A stretch of 64,000 bases of DNA from a bacterium (GCA_035549195.1 DASZRK010000060.1:1-64000); one strand, 5' to 3'. Counted from the stretch's first letter, positions 9,037-18,114 are shown. Numbers and translations: made by a program. Notes: a model not told the origin generated them from the letters alone.

Positions 9037-10620
9037 TTAAAGCTTGGGCGCAGGGAACAACTTTTTCCGGTAGTCCTCAAGTTCGTTCTTTTTTGTCACC
9101 TCATTCCAGCCAAGTTCCCGGGCCATCAGATCCGAGGCCTTCCGGGAAGCGGTCCCCCAACGATACGGACCGTAACCCAGTTCGGTCCGACGAAGCATCA
9201 CATCCTCCAGGTGCCTGGCCTTTTCATTCCGGACGGCAAAGATGACCTGGGCGGCGATCTCGGGTCTTTCGGGGGCCAAACGCCCGAGAAGCGTTGGTTC
9301 TTTTTGGACCAATAGCAGGACCTCTTCAGCGCGCTTCCCATAGAGCGAAGCCAAGTGGCGTGCCTGTGCCCCATCGATCCCGAATTCTTTGGGCCAATCC
9401 CGGATGGCCTTTTGGAGGAACAAGTCCCAGGGTTCCTGGGGAGAGCCTGGGAGTTTCTCGGGGGCAGGCTTTTTTTTCTTCCCAAGGGAACCAAGGACCT
9501 CCGATAGAACCTTTCCGGCCATGGCATAATAGGTGGTCAGTTTTCCCCCGACCACGGTGATGACCCGCCCGGTTTTCAGGATCCTGTCTTCGCGCGAAAC
9601 AGAAGAAGCCTGGCCGTCGCCGGAATGGGCCAAAGGCCTTAACCCGGCGAAAGCGGACAGGACCGAGTCCTTCTTCCAGGAACGTCCTGGGAAAACCCGT
9701 CCGGCTTCTGTTAAAAGGTATTGGATCTCCTCTTCGGTCGGTTGAACATGATCCGGGTCATGGGGATCGTCCAAGTCGGTGGTCCCCACCAAACTGTAAC
9801 CGCGCCATGGGATGACGAAGAGGACCCGGTCATCCTGCTGGGATTTGATGAGGACCGCCCGGTCGGTCAGGACTTGGGGAACGACGATATGGGTCCCCCG
9901 GGTGGGGCGTACGAGGTTTCGGGCGTTCGGAACGATCATTTTTTGGGTTTGGTTGGCCCAAGGGCCGGAAGCATTCACCAAGTGGGAGGTGCGGACCTCG
10001 AAAGTGGCTCCGGCTTCCAGGTTCCTCACTTCCAGGAGGATCCCATGGGTGTTCTCGGTGATCCTTTCCACTTGGTGACGGCTTAAGCATTGGGCCCCGG
10101 CTTTTTCGGCCTGAAGGATGTTCTCCAGGACCAACCGGGCGTCGTTGACCTGGGCGTCGAAATAAAGCCCGCATCCCTTCAAGCCTTTCGGATCCAGGTC
10201 CGGGGCTTCTTGAAGGGCTTCGGCGGGTGTGAACCATTGATGGCTTGCCCACTTGGTGCTGCCAGCCAGAAGGTCGTAGAGCCAAAGTCCCGCACGCAGC
10301 TTCCAGGGGGGCAGTCCATCCTTTTCATAGCATGGCAACAGGAAAGGCATGGAATGGACCAGATGGGGTGCCAGGTCCATCAAGCGTTTGCGTTCGTGGA
10401 GGGCCTCGAAAACGAGGGGGAAGCGGAATTGCTCCAGGTAACGGATGCCGCCATGGATGAGCTTGGTCGATTTGCTGGAAGTACCGGAGGCGAAGTCGTC
10501 CTTCTCCAGGAGTATGACCGATAGACCCGCTTGGGCGGCCTGGGCGGCGATCCCGGCCCCATTGATGCCGCCCCCGAGGATGGCGAGGTCAAAGACTTGG
10601 TTGGGAAGCGCCATGGGCAT
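9037..10620 (-). CDS. glpD: Glycerol-3-phosphate dehydrogenase (FAD, GlpD/GlpA type)
   Basis: 527 residues. The FAD dinucleotide fold is at the N-terminus (GGGINGAGIA), followed by the family signature SGTSSKSTKLIHGG and RYLEQ. The DAO fold and a C-terminal helical cap end the protein. It oxidises sn-glycerol-3-phosphate to dihydroxyacetone phosphate and passes electrons to quinone at the inner membrane face. Translation may start at the ATG at 10620 or at a second ATG two codons in. No glpK or glpF is nearby, so a role in phospholipid-derived G3P turnover is as likely as glycerol catabolism. Confidence 0.93.
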   Translation of the reverse strand: MPMALPNQVFDLAILGGGINGAGIAAQAAQAGLSVILLEKDDFASGTSSKSTKLIHGGIRYLEQFRFPLVFEALHERKRLMDLAPHLVHSMPFLLPCYEKDGLPPWKLRAGLWLYDLLAGSTKWASHQWFTPAEALQEAPDLDPKGLKGCGLYFDAQVNDARLVLENILQAEKAGAQCLSRHQVERITENTHGILLEVRNLEAGATFEVRTSHLVNASGPWANQTQKMIVPNARNLVRPTRGTHIVVPQVLTDRAVLIKSQQDDRVLFVIPWRGYSLVGTTDLDDPHDPDHVQPTEEEIQYLLTEAGRVFPGRSWKKDSVLSAFAGLRPLAHSGDGQASSVSREDRILKTGRVITVVGGKLTTYYAMAGKVLSEVLGSLGKKKKPAPEKLPGSPQEPWDLFLQKAIRDWPKEFGIDGAQARHLASLYGKRAEEVLLLVQKEPTLLGRLAPERPEIAAQVIFAVRNEKARHLEDVMLRRTELGYGPYRWGTASRKASDLMARELGWNEVTKKNELEDYRKKLFPAPKL

Positions 10621-10727
10621 TGACTGGATCCTGTGCTGGAAATGGATTAGGCCATAGTTTTCCAGGCCATTATCGGGCTTGGCTAGGGTGGAATTAGCCT
10701 TTTAAAGGGTTTCGCGGGGCATCTAAA

Positions 10728-10756
10728 TTGACCTTATTTGTAGCCCCCTTTAATAT
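10728..10756 (+). promoter_or_regulatory. Sigma70-type promoter upstream of tRNA-Leu
   Basis: TTGACC (10728-10733), a 17-base spacer, then TAATAT (10751-10756), a near-consensus housekeeping promoter. The predicted start is near 10763. The transcript would meet a terminator-like hairpin at 10789-10821 before reaching tRNA-Leu. Confidence 0.65.
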
Positions 10757-10788
10757 GGTGGCAGATGGGGTGGTTTTAGGGTTTTTTG

Positions 10789-10821
10789 TAGGCCCAAAAT
10801 AGCCATTGGGCCTATTTTTTT
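10789..10821 (+). terminator. Terminator-like hairpin in the tRNA-Leu leader
   Basis: TAGGCCCA (10789-10796) pairs with TGGGCCTA (10807-10814) across a 10-base loop, followed by seven T (10815-10821). It is oriented for plus-strand transcription. No plus-strand gene precedes it (glpD is on the other strand), so it would act on the transcript starting near 10763. Confidence 0.7.
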
Positions 10822-10852
10822 GCCCTATTGGGTTTTGCCCCTCCTTTATTAC

Positions 10853-10871
10853 GCGGCGACATTGTCGCCGC
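10853..10871 (+). other. Perfect hairpin just before tRNA-Leu
   Basis: GCGGCGAC (10853-10860) and GTCGCCGC (10864-10871) flank an ATT triloop, ending 10 bases before the mature tRNA. There is no T-tract. It may mark a processing boundary or compete with the upstream structure. Confidence 0.5.
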
Positions 10872-10881
10872 TCGTTTGATT

Positions 10882-10966
10882 GCGAGGGTGGCGAAATTGG
10901 CAGACGCACCAGACTTAGGATCTGGCGGGGTAACCCGTGGGGGTTCAACTCCCCCCCCTCGCACCA
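10882..10966 (+). tRNA. tRNA-Leu (anticodon UAG)
   Basis: A class II tRNA of 85 bases with CCA encoded. The acceptor arms GCGAGGG (10882-10888) and CCCTCGC (10956-10962) pair perfectly. The anticodon stem CCAGA/TCTGG encloses loop CTTAGGA with TAG at 10916-10918. There is a long variable arm and a TTCAACT T-loop. It reads CUA/CUG codons and lies directly upstream of tig. Confidence 0.95.
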
Positions 10967-11009
10967 ATCCTCTCTAAAAATAATTCTTCTGAATGCTTAA
11001 GGAGCCATC

Positions 11010-12293
11010 GTGAAAGTCAACGTCAAGGACGTCTCGGGCTGCGCCAAAGAACTCGAGGTCGAGTTGCCGGCCGAGACCGTTCAAACCAAGGTGGATTCTA
11101 TCTATGGCCGTATCTCAAAAGAGGCCAAGATGCCGGGGTTCCGCAAAGGGAAAGCCCCCTTGAGCGAGCTCAAGAAACAGTACAAGTCGGCGGTCCGGGA
11201 AGAGATGGTCCATCATGAATTGCCCGAGATCTTCCGGACCATCCTGGTCGATAAGAAGATCGAACCGGTCGCCCAGCCCCAGATCACCCACCTCCAGTTC
11301 GAGGAAGGGGCGGCGTTGAAGTTCGTCGCCACCGTCGAGATCAAACCCGACTTCAAGCTCAAGGATTACAAGGGACTCAAACTCAAGAAGGAAAGCACCG
11401 CCGTCACCGAGGAAGAAGTGGATAAGGCCCTGGAAGGTCTTCGCGAGCAGTTGGCCCAGTTCGTGCCCATCGAGGACCGAGCGTCCAAGACCGATGACCT
11501 GGTCGTGGTCGATTTCGAGGGAAAGATCGACGGGAAATCCTTTGAGGGCGGCAAGGCCAACCATTACCCGGTCCTTTTGGGTTCTCAAGGCCTTTTGAAG
11601 GATTTCGAGGACAACCTGATCGGCGTGAAAAAGGGGGAGACCAAGACCTTCAAAGTCTCCTTTCCGAAGGATTATGGGAAGCCGGATGTGGCCGGGAAAA
11701 CGGCGGACTTCACCATTGCCCTCCATGAGATCAAGGAGAAGAAACTGCCGGTGGTGGACAATGAATTCGCCAAGGACATGGGCAAGGCGGAGACCGTCAA
11801 GGAATTGCGGGAAAAGCTCGAGGCCCAGTTGAAAGCCGGCAAAGAAGCGGCCCAGCGTTCAAAACTGGTCGAGCAGATCGGGGAGATCCTGATTAAGGAT
11901 ACACCATTCGATATCCCGCACTCGCTGGTGTTGATGGAACAACAGCGGCTGGTCCAGCAAGGGGTGGAGCGTCTTCGCGGCCAGGGGATCGACGCCGGCA
12001 AGTTGCCCGATGAACAGAAGAAAAAACTGGTCGACGACCTGAAGCCGATCGCACAGAAGAACGTCCATATGGCCTTGATCGTGGAACGGATCACCGCCGC
12101 CGAGAAGATCGAGGCCCAGGAGGCCGATTTGGACGCCTATTACGCCAAGATCGCCCAGGGTGCCAACCAGCCGGCCGATGTGGTCAAGCGTTACCTGCAA
12201 CAACAGGGGAATATCGAGGGGATAAAAGATTGGATCCGCTACGAGAAGACCCTGGATTTTTTGATCGCCCAGTCCAAGATTACGAATGCCTGA
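11010..12293 (+). CDS. tig: Trigger factor (ribosome-associated peptidyl-prolyl isomerase chaperone)
   Basis: 427 residues starting at a GTG (11010) with AAGGAG at 10999-11004. The N-terminal ribosome-binding domain carries the signature near residues 41-50 (MPGFRKGKAP, matching GFRxGKxP). The central FKBP-like PPIase domain contains DLVVVDFEGKIDGK and the GLLKDFEDNLIG segment. A helical C-terminal chaperone domain follows. It binds the ribosome exit site (L23) and nascent chains. It leads the common tig-clpP-clpX arrangement linking folding and proteolysis. Confidence 0.97.
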   Translation: MKVNVKDVSGCAKELEVELPAETVQTKVDSIYGRISKEAKMPGFRKGKAPLSELKKQYKSAVREEMVHHELPEIFRTILVDKKIEPVAQPQITHLQFEEGAALKFVATVEIKPDFKLKDYKGLKLKKESTAVTEEEVDKALEGLREQLAQFVPIEDRASKTDDLVVVDFEGKIDGKSFEGGKANHYPVLLGSQGLLKDFEDNLIGVKKGETKTFKVSFPKDYGKPDVAGKTADFTIALHEIKEKKLPVVDNEFAKDMGKAETVKELREKLEAQLKAGKEAAQRSKLVEQIGEILIKDTPFDIPHSLVLMEQQRLVQQGVERLRGQGIDAGKLPDEQKKKLVDDLKPIAQKNVHMALIVERITAAEKIEAQEADLDAYYAKIAQGANQPADVVKRYLQQQGNIEGIKDWIRYEKTLDFLIAQSKITNA

Positions 12294-12312
12294 AAATAAC
12301 TAGGAGGCGGCC

Positions 12313-12912
12313 ATGGCTTTGATTCCGATCGTCGTCGAGCAGACCAACCGCGGGGAAAGGTCCTATGACATCTATTCCCGTCTTTTGAAGGACCGCATCG
12401 TCATTTTGGGGACCCCCATCAATGACGACGTGGCCAACACCATCATCGCCCAGCTCCTTTTCCTGGAGTCCGAGGACCCGGACAAGGACATCAATATCTA
12501 CGTGAACAGCCCAGGCGGTGTGGTCACCTCGGGTTTGGCCATCTATGACACCATTCAGTTCATGAAGGCGCCGGTCTCCACCATTTGCGTGGGCCAGGCC
12601 GCCAGTATGGGGGCGGTCCTTTTGGCCGCCGGGGCCAAGGGCAAGCGCTACGCCTTGCCCAATTCGCGCATCATGATCCACCAACCCTCGGGCGGCGCCC
12701 AGGGCCAGGCCACGGACATCGAGATCCAGGCCAAGGAGATCCTCAAGATGCGGGAGAATCTGAACAAGATCCTCGCGCATCACACGGGTAAGCCGATTGA
12801 GAAAGTGGCTGAGGATGTGGAACGGGATTACTTCCTGTCGGCCCAAGAGGCCAAGGATTACGGTCTGGTGGACGAGATCCTGACCAAGCGGCCGGACATC
12901 AAGAAGAAATAA
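12313..12912 (+). CDS. clpP: ATP-dependent Clp protease proteolytic subunit
   Basis: 199 residues. The catalytic triad is S98 (GQAASMGA), H123 (MIHQP) and D172. The N-terminal axial loop and NSPGG oxyanion motif are normal. A tetradecameric serine protease that degrades substrates fed by ClpX. It starts at ATG 12313 with AGGAGG in front and is followed nine bases later by clpX, so the two are co-transcribed. Confidence 0.97.
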   Translation: MALIPIVVEQTNRGERSYDIYSRLLKDRIVILGTPINDDVANTIIAQLLFLESEDPDKDINIYVNSPGGVVTSGLAIYDTIQFMKAPVSTICVGQAASMGAVLLAAGAKGKRYALPNSRIMIHQPSGGAQGQATDIEIQAKEILKMRENLNKILAHHTGKPIEKVAEDVERDYFLSAQEAKDYGLVDEILTKRPDIKKK

Positions 12913-12921
12913 GGGGTTTCC

Positions 12922-14193
12922 ATGGCGGGCGAGCGGGATAAAAATTCGTTTCTTCGGTGCTCCTTCTGCGGAAAAACGCAAGAGGAGGTGAAGAAGCTCG
13001 TGGCGGGTCCAACGGTCTATATCTGCAACGAGTGCATCGCCCTTTGTAATGACATCCTTAAGGAAGAGGACAAAGGCGATGCCAAAAGTGGTGGGACAGT
13101 CCCCAAGGGAAAGCTGGTTGTTCCCAAGCCCGCCGAGATCAAGGACATCCTCGATGAGTATGTGATCGGCCAGGAACGTTCGAAGCGTATCCTGTCGGTC
13201 GCGGTCCACAACCATTACAAACGCCTGGTGGTGAAGACGGGCCCCGAGGATGTGGAGCTCCAGAAGAGCAACGTTCTTTTGATAGGACCTACGGGGGTCG
13301 GGAAAACGCTTTTGGCCCAGACCCTGGCCCGCATCCTGGACGTTCCTTTCGCCGTGGCGGACGCCACGACCTTGACCGAGGCCGGCTATGTGGGTGAGGA
13401 CGTGGAGAACATCATCCTCAAGCTCCTCCAGAACGCCGAGTTCGACGTCTCACGTGCGGAGCGGGGCATCATCTATATCGACGAGATCGACAAGATCAGC
13501 CGCAAGTCCGAGAACCCCAGCATCACCCGGGACGTTTCCGGGGAAGGCGTCCAACAGGCTCTCTTGAAGATCATTGAGGGGACCGAGGTCAACGTGCCGC
13601 CCCAGGGCGGGCGGAAACATCCGCATCAGGAATACATCAAGGTCAATTCCAGCAACATCCTTTTCATCTGCGGCGGGGCCTTCGTAGGGCTGGAGAAGAT
13701 CGTCGAGAACCGCCTGGGGCGCCGCAGCATCGGTTTCAAGGGCGAAGCCATCACCCGACAAGAGAAGAAACTGGGCGAATTGTTCGAACAGGTCCAGCCG
13801 GAGGACCTGATCAAGTTCGGCCTGATCCCCGAATTCATCGGACGGTTGCCTGTTTTCGCGGCCCTACATGAGTTGGACGAGGCGGCTCTCGTGCGGGTCC
13901 TGACCGAGCCTAAGAACGCCCTGACCAAACAATACCAGCGTTATTTCGACATCGAAGGCGTCCGGTTGAAGTTCACCCCGGAGGCGCTCCACGCGGTATC
14001 CCAAGAGGCCATCAAGCGCCAGTCGGGCGCCCGGGGCCTACGCGCCATCCTGGAATCGGTCATGATGGACCTCATGTTCGAGATCCCTTCCCGCAAGGAC
14101 ATCAAGGAAGTGGTCATCACCGAGGGGGTCATCCTCAAGAAAGAGGAGCCCATCCTGGTCTATCAAAAGGGCCGGGGCGAGAATACGGCTTAG
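12922..14193 (+). CDS. clpX: ATP-dependent Clp protease ATP-binding subunit ClpX
   Basis: 423 residues. The zinc-binding domain has C13, C16, C35 and C38. The AAA+ module shows Walker A GPTGVGKT (residues 122-129), pore loop GYVG, Walker B IIYIDEID, and an arginine-finger/sensor region through [11 protein letters not shown]. The ClpP-contact IGF-type loop appears as RSIGFKG. It unfolds substrates and delivers them to ClpP. It is the third gene of the tig-clpP-clpX operon. Confidence 0.97.
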   Translation: MAGERDKNSFLRCSFCGKTQEEVKKLVAGPTVYICNECIALCNDILKEEDKGDAKSGGTVPKGKLVVPKPAEIKDILDEYVIGQERSKRILSVAVHNHYKRLVVKTGPEDVELQKSNVLLIGPTGVGKTLLAQTLARILDVPFAVADATTLTEAGYVGEDVENIILKLLQNAEFDVSRAERGIIYIDEIDKISRKSENPSITRDVSGEGVQQALLKIIEGTEVNVPPQGGRKHPHQEYIKVNSSNILFICGGAFVGLEKIVENRLGRRSIGFKGEAITRQEKKLGELFEQVQPEDLIKFGLIPEFIGRLPVFAALHELDEAALVRVLTEPKNALTKQYQRYFDIEGVRLKFTPEALHAVSQEAIKRQSGARGLRAILESVMMDLMFEIPSRKDIKEVVITEGVILKKEEPILVYQKGRGENTA

Positions 14194-14206
14194 GGAAGTC
14201 CGTAGC

Positions 14207-15043
14207 TTGTCGTCCAGCGCCCACCTTCATGACTTCAGTCCCGGTTCCGGCAGACCTTTGATTTTCCTGGCCCATGCCAACGGGTTCCCACCCGAGACCT
14301 ATGCACCGGTATTAGAGCCTCTTCGGCAACACTTTCATGTGATCGCTTTCCGCGCCCGTCCCTTTTGGGAGGACACTCCCGCGACCTGGTTGAAGCGTTG
14401 GTCCCAAATGGCCGATGACCTTTTGGAAGGACTCGTGGAACTTGGGGACCGCCCGGTCGTTGGCTTGGGGCATAGTTTGGGCGGGGTCCTGATGCTTTAC
14501 GCGGCCGTCCGCTGTCCTGAACTTTTTTCCCGCCTTGTCCTGATCGATCCCACCATGCTGGCGCCCAAACTCCTTTGGGAGGTCCGGTTCTTACGGCTCT
14601 TCGGTTTGGAAGCGCGTCCTCAGTTGGTGAAAGGGGCCTTCCGGCGCAGGACCCATTGGGCAGGGAAGGAAGAGGCTTATCGATATTTCAGGGAACGCCC
14701 ACTGTTCAAGGCTTGGCCCGACGGTACGGTCCGTGCCTATTCGGAGCATATGACGGGTCCGGCCCCGCAGGGCGGGATGCGATTGATCTATCCCCCCGAG
14801 TGGGAAGCCAGGATCTACCAGACCATCCCGACCGATGTTTGGGCCTTCGCGGCCCGGATCCCCTGCCCGACGCTGGTCATCCGGGGAGAGGATTCCACCA
14901 CTTTTACCGGGGATAGCGAAAAGACGTTCCGAAAGGTCCTTCCTTCCGCCCAATTCAGGGTCATTCCAGGAGCGGGGCACCTCGTGGCCCAAGAGAAGCC
15001 GCTCGAGGTGGGGACCGCCATCCTTGATTTCTTGATGGAGTGA
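14207..15043 (+). CDS. Alpha/beta-hydrolase fold protein
   Basis: 278 residues from a TTG at 14207, with GGGAAG eight bases upstream and 13 bases after the clpX stop. The nucleophile elbow is GLGHSLGG (Ser), the oxyanion region is HANGFPPETY, the acidic residue region is IRGEDSTTF and the catalytic His is in GAGHLV. The triad is therefore complete. The substrate is unknown; haloalkane dehalogenase/epoxide hydrolase-like or esterase activities all share this fold. It probably reads through from clpX, and the serine operon promoter follows it. Confidence 0.8.
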   Translation: MSSSAHLHDFSPGSGRPLIFLAHANGFPPETYAPVLEPLRQHFHVIAFRARPFWEDTPATWLKRWSQMADDLLEGLVELGDRPVVGLGHSLGGVLMLYAAVRCPELFSRLVLIDPTMLAPKLLWEVRFLRLFGLEARPQLVKGAFRRRTHWAGKEEAYRYFRERPLFKAWPDGTVRAYSEHMTGPAPQGGMRLIYPPEWEARIYQTIPTDVWAFAARIPCPTLVIRGEDSTTFTGDSEKTFRKVLPSAQFRVIPGAGHLVAQEKPLEVGTAILDFLME

Positions 15044-15064
15044 TCCGCGGAGGCCGTTTTGCTA

Positions 15065-15088
15065 ACTTTGTGAAACATTTCACAAAGT
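15065..15088. promoter_or_regulatory. Palindromic operator 1 (Rex/CRP-like)
   Basis: Perfect 11-bp arms ACTTTGTGAAA and TTTCACAAAGT around a 2-base centre. It contains TTGTGAA-N4-TTCACAA, the Rex redox-repressor type, and also fits TGTGA-N6-TCACA of CRP/FNR-family sites. It lies immediately upstream of the -35 box. Confidence 0.7.
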
Positions 15089-15091
15089 CCC

Positions 15092-15119
15092 TTGACTCCG
15101 ATCCTGGAAAATCTATACT
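15092..15119 (+). promoter_or_regulatory. Sigma70-type promoter of the serine-biosynthesis operon
   Basis: TTGACT (15092-15097), a 16-base spacer, then TATACT (15114-15119). The predicted start, near 15126, coincides with the first base of operator 2. Confidence 0.75.
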
Positions 15120-15125
15120 TGGCCT

Positions 15126-15149
15126 ACTTTGTGAAATCTTTCACAAGGA
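15126..15149. promoter_or_regulatory. Palindromic operator 2 (Rex/CRP-like)
   Basis: The left arm ACTTTGTGAAA is identical to operator 1 and the right arm TTTCACAA is conserved with a diverged end. Its centre is 61 bp from that of operator 1, and it covers the predicted transcription start, a repressor position. Confidence 0.7.
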
Positions 15150-15225
15150 AAGGGCCTTTAAAGGCCTGTTTTACCCTTAAATTCAGGCCTACGCCCCCCC
15201 GACCCTCGCCTCCAAGAGGTTCCTT

Positions 15226-16380
15226 ATGCGCAAGAAATACATCATGGCCCCAGGGCCTACCCCTATCCCGGCTGAGGTCTTGGCCGAAGCCAGCATGATG
15301 ATCCCGCACCACCGGACCCCCCAATTCCAGGCCATCTTTAAGGCGGCCCACGAGGGCCTCCAGATGATCTTTAGGACCAAGCAGCCGGTCATGACCTTTG
15401 CCTCGGTCGGGACCGGGGTCATGGAATCGGCTGTGGCCAACCTGACCTCGCCTGGGGAAAAGGTGTTGGTGGCTGCCGCGGGCCACTTCGGTAACCGTTG
15501 GAAGGACATCTGCGCTGTTTATGGGGTTTCCAGTGAGCATTACGAGGCCGAGTGGGGCAAGGCGGTGGATCCCGAAGAGGTCCGCAAACGCCTCAAGGCC
15601 AATCCCGAGATCAAGCTGGTCTATACCACCCTGAACGAGACCTCGACCGGGGTCGTCAACGACATAGAGGCCCTGACCAAGGTCGCCCATGAGGCAGGGG
15701 CCTTGATCGTGGTCGACGCCATTTCGGGGTTGGGGGCCATGCCCTGCGAAACGGACGCCTGGGGCATCGATCTGGTGCTTTCGGGTTCACAAAAAGGGTT
15801 CATGATCCCTCCTGGGTTGGGTTTCGTTTGCGCGGGTCCCAAGGCGGTCGAGAAGAGCAAGATGGCCAAAAATCCCCGCTATTACTTCAGTTATGAAAAG
15901 GCCATCAAAAAACTAGTGGAAGAAAAAATGCCGGACACTCCCTTCACCCCTGCTATTTCCCTCATCATTCAACTGAAAAAGGCCCTGGAATTGATGAAAG
16001 AAGAGGGGATGGAGAACGTCTGGAAAAGGCATGCGGGCCTGGCCAAAGCCACCCGGGCGGGTGTGGAAGCCTTGGGCCTCCAGATATTCGCCCCGACGGC
16101 CCCCTCCAACGCCTTGACCGCCGTGGTCTCGCCCGAGGGTATCGATAGCGGTCTCATCAACAAGACCTTCCGGGACACCTATGGCATCAGCATCGCCGGC
16201 GGCCAGGCCAAGGTGAAGGGCAAGATCTTCCGCTTGGGGCATCTGGGTTACGTGGATGGCTCCGATGTGATCTTAGGGGTGGGCATCCTGGAAATGGTGC
16301 TCCATAAGGTGGGCAAAAAGGTGCCCCTGGGCGCGGGCGTCAAAGCGGCCGAAGAGATCCTGCTGGCCGAGAACCTATAA
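15226..16380 (+). CDS. Class V aminotransferase, probable phosphoserine/serine aminotransferase
   Basis: 384 residues, PLP fold type I class V. The Schiff-base lysine is K190 in SGSQKGFM. The N-terminal MAPGPTPIP motif is typical of alanine-glyoxylate/serine-pyruvate aminotransferases. Its position 20 bases before serA suggests that it supplies the transamination of 3-phosphohydroxypyruvate to phosphoserine in place of classical SerC, as proposed for similar pairs in other bacteria and archaea. Serine-glyoxylate or alanine-glyoxylate transamination remains possible. It is controlled by the promoter/operator region at 15065-15149. Confidence 0.85.
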   Translation: MRKKYIMAPGPTPIPAEVLAEASMMIPHHRTPQFQAIFKAAHEGLQMIFRTKQPVMTFASVGTGVMESAVANLTSPGEKVLVAAAGHFGNRWKDICAVYGVSSEHYEAEWGKAVDPEEVRKRLKANPEIKLVYTTLNETSTGVVNDIEALTKVAHEAGALIVVDAISGLGAMPCETDAWGIDLVLSGSQKGFMIPPGLGFVCAGPKAVEKSKMAKNPRYYFSYEKAIKKLVEEKMPDTPFTPAISLIIQLKKALELMKEEGMENVWKRHAGLAKATRAGVEALGLQIFAPTAPSNALTAVVSPEGIDSGLINKTFRDTYGISIAGGQAKVKGKIFRLGHLGYVDGSDVILGVGILEMVLHKVGKKVPLGAGVKAAEEILLAENL

Positions 16381-16400
16381 AACCGGACGAGGTGAATCCC

Positions 16401-17984
16401 ATGTTCAAGATCCTGATCACGGACAAGCTTTCCGAACTCGGCATGGAGGTCTTCCATAAAGAGAAGGAGATGAAGACCGAGGAGCATATCGGGAAGACCC
16501 CCGAAGACCTGAAGAAGATCCTTCCCGAGTTCGACGCTTGGGTCATCCGCAGCGGCACCACCGTCACCGCCGACATGATCCAAGCCGCCACCAAGATGAA
16601 GATCATCGGGCGAGCGGGCGTGGGTGTGGACAATGTGGACCTGGAAGCGGCCACCAAACGCGGGATCATCGTGATGAACACGCCGGACGGGAACACCATC
16701 TCGACCTCCGAGCACACCATCGCCATGCTCATGGCCATGGCCCGGCGCATCCCGCAGGCCCAGCAATCGTTGAAAGAGAAGAAGTGGGAGCGCAGCAAGT
16801 TCATCGGGACCGAGCTCAACGAGAAGGTCCTGGGGGTCATCGGGATCGGCCGCATCGGCACCAATGTGGCCCGAAAGGCCATCGGCCTGGGCATGCGAAT
16901 CATCGCTTTCGATCCTTACGTGGACCCGGCCAAGAACAAGGGGCATGAGTTCGAGATCGTGACCCTGGACGACATCATCAAGCGTTCGGATTTCATCACC
17001 GTTCATACGCCGCTCACCAAGGAAACCAAAGGGTTGATCGGAGCCAAGCAGATTGAGGCCATGAAGGATGGTGTCCGGCTGATCAACTGCGCCCGGGGCG
17101 GCATCATCGATGAAACGGCCCTTTATGAGGCCCTGAAAAGCGGCAAGGTGGCCGGGGCCGCTTTGGACGTTTTTGAAAAAGAACCTCCCTTCGACAGTCC
17201 GCTGCTGACCTTGGACAATGTGGTCTGTGTGCCCCATTTGGGCGCCGCGACCCAGGAGGCCCAGGTCAACGTCGCGGTGGTCGTGGCCGAACAGATCGTG
17301 GAGGCCTTGAAGGGAGGTCGGGTCAAGGCCGCGGTGAACATGCCCTCCCTGGACCCCAAGGTCCTGGAAGAACTCAAACCCTACCTGAGCCTGGTGGAAA
17401 AGATCGGTACTTTCCAAGCCCAATTGGCCGAATCCTTCATCAAGGAGATCAAGGTGGAATATAGCGGGGAAGTGTCGAAGTTCGACACCCGCCCCCTTAC
17501 CTTGAGCCTGGTCAAGGGGATCCTCCAACGGGGCATGAGCGAATCGGTCAACTACGTGAACGCCCTTTTCATCGCCAAAGAACGGGGTTATGAGATCGCC
17601 GAGACCGTCAACACGGGGGTCCAGGATTACTCATCCCTCATCCGGGTCACGGTCAAGAACGAGAAGGGGACCCATAGCATTGCCGGGACCGTGTTCGGCA
17701 AGAAGGAGTTCCGGATCGTCAGTCTTGATGGAAACACCACCGATTTCACACCGGAAGGGAACATGATCTGGATGGTCCATGACGATCGTCCTGGCATTGT
17801 GGGTCGCCTAGGGACGATCCTGGGCAGCAACAATGTGAACATCGCGGGGCTTTATGTCGGGCGCCAGGCGGTGGGCGGGACCGCCATCGCCATGGTCAAT
17901 GTGGACAATGAAGTTCCCGAGCATGTCATGGCGGAATTGCGGGGCATCTCCCACATTAAGGACCTGAAATTCGTTCGTTTTTGA
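16401..17984 (+). CDS. serA: D-3-phosphoglycerate dehydrogenase
   Basis: About 527 residues, long-form SerA. I chose the ATG at 16401 because GAGGTG lies seven bases before it. Order: substrate-binding domain, NAD-binding Rossmann site (GIGRIGTNVARKAIGLGM), catalytic Arg in NCARGG, Glu in FEKEPP and His in PHLGAAT. An intervening ASB domain follows, then a C-terminal ACT domain (MVHDDRPGIVGRLG) for serine feedback. It oxidises 3-phosphoglycerate with NAD+, the first step of serine synthesis. Direct NAD dependence fits a redox-sensing operator upstream. Confidence 0.95.
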   Translation: MFKILITDKLSELGMEVFHKEKEMKTEEHIGKTPEDLKKILPEFDAWVIRSGTTVTADMIQAATKMKIIGRAGVGVDNVDLEAATKRGIIVMNTPDGNTISTSEHTIAMLMAMARRIPQAQQSLKEKKWERSKFIGTELNEKVLGVIGIGRIGTNVARKAIGLGMRIIAFDPYVDPAKNKGHEFEIVTLDDIIKRSDFITVHTPLTKETKGLIGAKQIEAMKDGVRLINCARGGIIDETALYEALKSGKVAGAALDVFEKEPPFDSPLLTLDNVVCVPHLGAATQEAQVNVAVVVAEQIVEALKGGRVKAAVNMPSLDPKVLEELKPYLSLVEKIGTFQAQLAESFIKEIKVEYSGEVSKFDTRPLTLSLVKGILQRGMSESVNYVNALFIAKERGYEIAETVNTGVQDYSSLIRVTVKNEKGTHSIAGTVFGKKEFRIVSLDGNTTDFTPEGNMIWMVHDDRPGIVGRLGTILGSNNVNIAGLYVGRQAVGGTAIAMVNVDNEVPEHVMAELRGISHIKDLKFVRF

Positions 17985-18006
17985 ACCACGTATGTTCTCT
18001 TAATGG

Positions 18007-18047
18007 GTGACACTAAACGCTATATCCGGAAAAGCGTTTGGTGTCAC
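18007..18047 (+). other. Long hairpin downstream of serA
   Basis: GTGACACTAAACGCT (18007-18021) pairs with AGCGTTTGGTGTCAC (18033-18047): 15 bp with one G-U pair and an 11-base loop. It lies 23 bases after the serA stop. There is no T-run, so either it is a non-canonical terminator or mRNA 3'-end stabiliser, or as DNA it is a protein-binding dyad. Confidence 0.6.
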
Positions 18048-18078
18048 ACGATGATGCAAACATCCGTGGACCCTTTCC

Positions 18079-18107
18079 TTGACAGCCCCATAGGCGAAGG
18101 ATAAGTT
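18079..18107 (+). promoter_or_regulatory. Promoter of the 18.1 kb gene (leaderless type)
   Basis: TTGACA (18079-18084), a 17-base spacer, then TAAGTT (18102-18107). The ATG at 18115 is seven bases past the -10 box, so transcription and translation would start at nearly the same base. Confidence 0.6.
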
Positions 18108-18114
18108 AGTGCCC

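Noticed and set aside
10694-10948. Small minus-strand frame over the tRNA leader
   Set aside because: It overlaps tRNA-Leu, a promoter and a terminator, with no family features.
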